A stretch of DNA of 15,338 nt from positions 1 to 15,338 of the forward strand of contig DDVI01000062.1 of assembly GCA_002345205.1 (NCBI GenBank). The letters run 5' to 3'. Under the pieces are notes generated by a model. The model made no database searches. It saw only the letters and a program-made list of their open reading frames with translations, and had not been told where the DNA came from. The DNA comes from Bdellovibrionaceae bacterium UBA2316. Lineage in GTDB: Bacteria > Bdellovibrionota > Bdellovibrionia > Bdellovibrionales > Bdellovibrionaceae. A program made the position numbers and the translations under genes. Below are positions 12,561 to 15,338 of the stretch, one piece after another (position 1 is the stretch's first letter; each line of letters opens with the position of its first letter).

Positions 12561-14251
12561 CGATCGTCTACGCCGAAACCATCAGTTCGTTTATAGTTCT
12601 TCAAATAATCGCCCAGTTTTTTAGTACTTTCTGGAGTTAGTTTGGAGAATTGTAACCCGCCTAGGTGATGTCCCCAGTAGTGGCCTTCAATAGGGGCGAT
12701 CCATTTAAGTTCGGCTTTGATCATACCCATTTTAGGTCCAAAACCATCCGAGTTAAACTCGACTAAGACTTCTTTATGCTGATTCAACATGCTGGGAGTA
12801 GTTTCGAAACCGATTCCGCCTAGGCAACAATTGCGAAGTTTAGCCTTAGTAATGATTTTGCCCGTAGTATCGTAAATATTTATACGTCCGGTAACGATCG
12901 TTCTAATTTTTTGAGTATCTCGTATTTTTAAAATTTTGGTCGGATCCAAATTTAGGTCTTTAGTTAGTAAGCTATCGAAATGGTCTTGTGCTAAATTTGT
13001 ATCGACCCCACCTAAAAGTGATTCACTTTCGAAGGTGCCATTGTCTACAACCGGGCGAGTAACTTCACGAGCCACGCGTGTGGTTTCGACGTCCAGACGT
13101 TTGATAAGGCTTTCAACGATAGCTATCCGAGTTTGAAGATTGTCTTTATCTGTCATCAAATCTTCGGTGGGTGTCAGTTGTTGGGGAGCCGGAGAAATAA
13201 TAACGGTCGCATCCTGATTAAATAAGGCTTGTTGGACTTCTTTATTCAAACTAAAAATTTCATTTTTCTCGGCCAAAATTTCAGTTTCAAATAGGGTACG
13301 TATGAACTTACCCGTATCCGCATACGAGTGCGACGGGTAGTAACGTTGCATAACTTGGCGTAGAGCTACTTGGAATTCATTTGCCGTTTGATAACGTTCG
13401 GCGGGGTTTATACGAAGCGCTTTTAAGATAACCATGTCCAAATCTATAGGGATCTGATCATTATACGCAGACGGCGCAACTGAATTTTCACGGATGCCCG
13501 TTACGTTGTCATTTGTTTTTTTAACTACCGCTTTTTGATCGTAGTAACGAATCAAAGTTAATAGTTCCCAAGCAACAATACCTAAAGAAAAAATATCTGA
13601 ACGGCAGTCGACGACTTCACCCCGGGTTTGTTCGGGTGACAGATAAGCGGCTTTGCCTTTGATTGTGCCCACTCGGGTTTTTTCATCGATGTTGGTGTTG
13701 GCTTTAGCAATACCAAAATCAATTACTTTTAAGTTGCCATCATACGATACGATTAAATTTTGCGGAGATACATCGCGGTGAATAGTTTTAGCTTCTTCAC
13801 CGGTCACAGCATTGATAAATGTATGAGCGTAATCTAACCCGGCAGCCGCCTGGATGACCAAACTAAGTACTACAGGAATTGGTAATTGTTGGTTTTTTTT
13901 CTGGACCTTGTTTGTTAAATCTCTAAGGTTTTTACCGTTTAAGAATTCCATTGCGATGAACGGTTGGTCGTCGACTTTTCCAAAGTCATGGAGTTGAACC
14001 GTGTTTGGATGACAGAAACCCATTAAAACTTGGATTTCGTTTTGGAACATACTAAGGAACATCGGTTGGTTAGAAAAGTGAGGAAGAAGACGTTTAATAA
14101 CTAGTAAACGACCATTTCCCATATACGAGTTGGGTCTGGCCAAAAAAACTTCAGCCATTCCTCCTTCAGCAAGTTTTTTCAATAGGATATAATTCCCAAA
14201 GCTTTCAAACTTGGTTGTTTCCGCTGTTTTTAATTTTTGATTTTCACTCAT
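12557..14251 (-). CDS. Hanks-type serine/threonine protein kinase with C-terminal PilZ-like domain
   Basis: This is a 564-residue soluble protein. The kinase domain covers about 20-305. It has a glycine loop L27-A-E-G-G-M-A-E-V-F, catalytic lysine K53 in V-I-K-R, E72 of the C helix, H158-R-D160 with N165, and D178-F-G. S205-P-E stands in the APE position, after an activation segment with V194-G-T-I-K-G-K. All catalytic residues are present, so it should be active. Residues about 340-440 are a polar linker with a possible short coiled coil near 370-398. Residues about 444-552 resemble PilZ: R444 and R450/R456 lie before a beta region, then N474-C-C476-L-G-G479 in place of the usual D/N-x-S-x-x-G. 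Cyclic-di-GMP binding is therefore plausible but unproven. There is no membrane helix. A weak GGGA lies about 8 nt before the ATG. It is preceded by a 283-nt gap and is convergent with the RDD gene. Confidence 0.9.
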   Translation of the reverse strand: MSENQKLKTAETTKFESFGNYILLKKLAEGGMAEVFLARPNSYMGNGRLLVIKRLLPHFSNQPMFLSMFQNEIQVLMGFCHPNTVQLHDFGKVDDQPFIAMEFLNGKNLRDLTNKVQKKNQQLPIPVVLSLVIQAAAGLDYAHTFINAVTGEEAKTIHRDVSPQNLIVSYDGNLKVIDFGIAKANTNIDEKTRVGTIKGKAAYLSPEQTRGEVVDCRSDIFSLGIVAWELLTLIRYYDQKAVVKKTNDNVTGIRENSVAPSAYNDQIPIDLDMVILKALRINPAERYQTANEFQVALRQVMQRYYPSHSYADTGKFIRTLFETEILAEKNEIFSLNKEVQQALFNQDATVIISPAPQQLTPTEDLMTDKDNLQTRIAIVESLIKRLDVETTRVAREVTRPVVDNGTFESESLLGGVDTNLAQDHFDSLLTKDLNLDPTKILKIRDTQKIRTIVTGRINIYDTTGKIITKAKLRNCCLGGIGFETTPSMLNQHKEVLVEFNSDGFGPKMGMIKAELKWIAPIEGHYWGHHLGGLQFSKLTPESTKKLGDYLKNYKRTDGFGVDDR

Positions 14252-14347
14252 AGCTTTTTTCCCATATCAGTGGCTTCTTTCAATATCTTAGCATCTTTTT
14301 TTTCTCGCATATGATTTTCTGTTTTTGTCGTTTTTTTTTACATCTAA

Positions 14348-14362
14348 AATTTCGCCGAAATT
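14348..14362. repeat. Inverted repeat AATTTC-GCC-GAAATT upstream of the kinase gene
   Basis: Perfect 6-bp half-sites around a 3-nt centre have the size of a dimeric regulator site. It lies about 100 nt upstream of the kinase start and 30 nt from a second inverted repeat. Confidence 0.35.
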
Positions 14363-14392
14363 GACTTAAGTTTTTACTAAATCAGAAGGTTT

Positions 14393-14410
14393 TTTACAAA
14401 ATAGTGTAAA
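14393..14410. repeat. Inverted repeat TTTACA-N6-TGTAAA upstream of the kinase gene
   Basis: Perfect 6-bp half-sites with a 6-nt spacer form an 18-bp operator-like element. It overlaps the weak promoter candidate of the kinase gene, where a bound protein could repress. Chance occurrence cannot be excluded in AT-rich DNA. Confidence 0.35.
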
Positions 14411-14534
14411 GAATTTTAGAGCCTGAAGCCGGATGTCATTTCACGATAGTTTCGTAAGTGTTTCATTTTGGTATAGGGGGGGCTATTGCAGTCCTAAATT
14501 ACATCGCGGATCTCTGATGTTTAAGAATTAATAA

Positions 14535-15338
14535 CTATTTAATGACTTTAGATAGGGATAAAACAGTATTTAGATCTAAGGGAATTTGTGAGGCCAAAAC
14601 TTTTTCTTTTAGTTCTGCTAGAGCGCTGGTGCCTGTGCGTTTATTGTCGTCTCGGGTAAGGGCTGTCATACTTTGAAATTCATACGCGATACGTAAAATT
14701 CTTGGTAATTGTTTGATGGTCGCAGAAATATGATTCGGGAAACCCGAACCGTCCATGTTTTCTCGGTGCTCGATGATAGTATCAGAAACAAGGGGGGGTA
14801 ACGGAACCTTTTTGCTTTTGATCATCAGGACAGATTTTTCCGGATAACTGTAATAGGTAGTTAGTTGTTCCTGAGATAACGTAGAGATATTTGTTTGTAG
14901 TTCATAGTTGTCGACGTAGCTAAGCCCAATGTTGTGGAGTAGGCCGGCAAGAGCAAGGGATTCGATCTGCTCAGGACCTAAATTTAAAATATGCCCAAAC
15001 ATAGCCGCAAATACCGACAAATTGATGGCTTCATTGTAAAATGTGCGTTCTTGCCCAGTAAAACGAAGAACTTTAGCAAAGGCTTCCGATGGACTGTGGG
15101 GCTTTAGCAAGTCATATTCTTGAACTATTTCACGGCAACGATCGTAAATAATTCGGCCGCCTTTAAAATCCGTTCCTTCTTGATTGAAGAATTCCGACAT
15201 AATTTCAAAGATTAGTTTTTTTGATTTCAGCGAACGCTCGGTTTCCGCGATGGGGTTCTCTTTATTGCTTAACGTCTGTGCGGTTCGTGCATACTCAAGG
15301 AATTTCTTTTTCTCAGTTTTTTGGTTCTTCCGACTTTC
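14535..15338 (-). CDS. Degenerate HD-GYP-type protein, probable pseudoenzyme (N-terminus outside window)
   Basis: The frame is open without a stop from the right edge to the stop at 14535 (267 codons visible). The Met at 15200 has no ribosome binding site and the 46 codons before it look like protein (charged helix, K-K-K-F-L-E-Y-A-R), so I treat the gene as cut by the window. Counting from that Met, the HD-GYP core is recognisable: G86-L-L-H89-N90-I-G, Y119-P in place of H-P, and I-I-E-H145-R146-E-N-M-D150-G-S-G-F-P. Compared with active HD-GYP enzymes, the first-helix His is Asn (N60), HD is HN, the next His is Tyr, HH is HR, and the late Asp is absent (E-F-Q-S-M). Only two His and the DGSGFP loop remain, so cyclic-di-GMP hydrolysis is very unlikely; a binding or scaffold role is more plausible. 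It lies upstream of the kinase-PilZ gene on the same strand. Confidence 0.82.
   Translation of the reverse strand, partial: ESRKNQKTEKKKFLEYARTAQTLSNKENPIAETERSLKSKKLIFEIMSEFFNQEGTDFKGGRIIYDRCREIVQEYDLLKPHSPSEAFAKVLRFTGQERTFYNEAINLSVFAAMFGHILNLGPEQIESLALAGLLHNIGLSYVDNYELQTNISTLSQEQLTTYYSYPEKSVLMIKSKKVPLPPLVSDTIIEHRENMDGSGFPNHISATIKQLPRILRIAYEFQSMTALTRDDNKRTGTSALAELKEKVLASQIPLDLNTVLSLSKVIK

Larger units (their letters stand above)
14252..14534 (-). promoter_or_regulatory. AT-rich upstream region of the kinase gene
   Basis: No ORF is convincing here. The region separates the degenerate HD-GYP gene from the kinase gene on the same strand and presumably holds the kinase promoter and a long leader. 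One weak candidate is TTGTAA and TAAAAA spaced by 17 nt on the minus strand near 14406-14378. Two perfect short inverted repeats (14348-14362 and 14393-14410) and a run of seven G (14476-14482) stand out. I see no intrinsic terminator after the HD-GYP gene. Confidence 0.45.

Noticed and set aside
14346..14375. Sigma-28-like promoter for the kinase (TAAAAACT-N11-CGGCGAAA on the minus strand)
   Set aside because: The downstream box matches the flagellar consensus only after shifting and with mismatches, so it is not convincing.
15198..15200. ATG at 15200 as the true start of the right-hand HD-GYP gene
   Set aside because: There is no ribosome binding site, and the frame stays open with protein-like codons for 46 more codons to the window edge.
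1..15338. Mobile element, CRISPR array, toxin-antitoxin pair, phage-defence operon or biosynthetic cluster
   Set aside because: No transposase, integrase, terminal repeats, regularly spaced repeats or matching protein families are visible. The four tail-to-tail overlaps join ordinary chromosomal genes.
1..15338. tRNA or rRNA genes
   Set aside because: No tRNA-like T-loop or cloverleaf, and no rRNA-like stretch, was seen in the intergenic regions, which are too short or too AT-rich.

Overview
The window comes from a moderately AT-leaning, compact bacterial chromosome. I read it as probably a Bdellovibrio-like member of the Bdellovibrionota. The evidence is the combination of HD-GYP-type proteins with a short N-terminal 'FDVYVKI...RRGDSFE' module, a soluble Hanks-type kinase fused to a PilZ-like domain, several secreted lipoprotein-type enzymes and RNase Y. 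This is an inference from family composition, not from a marker gene. I see no tRNA, rRNA, CRISPR array, insertion sequence, integrase or prophage gene.

Layout, left to right. 1-1166 (-): a secreted protein of unknown function, cut by the window edge. 1466-3073 (-): RNase Y. 3138-3554 (+): the ribosome-rescue hydrolase ArfB. 3543-4742 (-): an MFS transporter. 4785-6252 (+): a small membrane-anchored protein overlapping a GlpQ-type glycerophosphodiesterase lipoprotein. 6305-7180 (+): an unknown soluble protein. 7152-7937 (-): a chymotrypsin-fold serine protease with a TTG start. 8110-9039 (-): an HD-GYP-type protein. 9091-9609 (+): a degenerate Hpt-like protein ending in a CheZ/FliM-like CheY-binding peptide. 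9598-10638 (-): epoxyqueuosine reductase QueG. 10683-12560 (+): CCA-adding enzyme plus an RDD membrane protein. 12557-14251 (-): the Ser/Thr kinase-PilZ fusion. 14535-15338 (-): a strongly degenerate HD-GYP protein that continues past the right edge.

Two themes link the genes. One is RNA and translation upkeep: RNase Y, ArfB, QueG and Cca. The other is signalling built from modules that have partly lost their catalytic or binding residues: an HD-GYP protein with one changed ligand, an HD-GYP protein that has lost nearly all ligands, a pseudo-Hpt with a CheY-binding tail, and a kinase with an altered PilZ motif.

At the DNA level, all four convergent gene pairs overlap at their 3' ends (12, 29, 12 and 4 nt). 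Several divergent pairs share interlocked promoters whose predicted transcription starts lie 0-6 nt from the start codon. The six genes involved lack a convincing Shine-Dalgarno sequence, which suggests leaderless or nearly leaderless mRNAs beside ordinary SD-led genes. The only strong intrinsic terminator I can draw is at 8062-8095.
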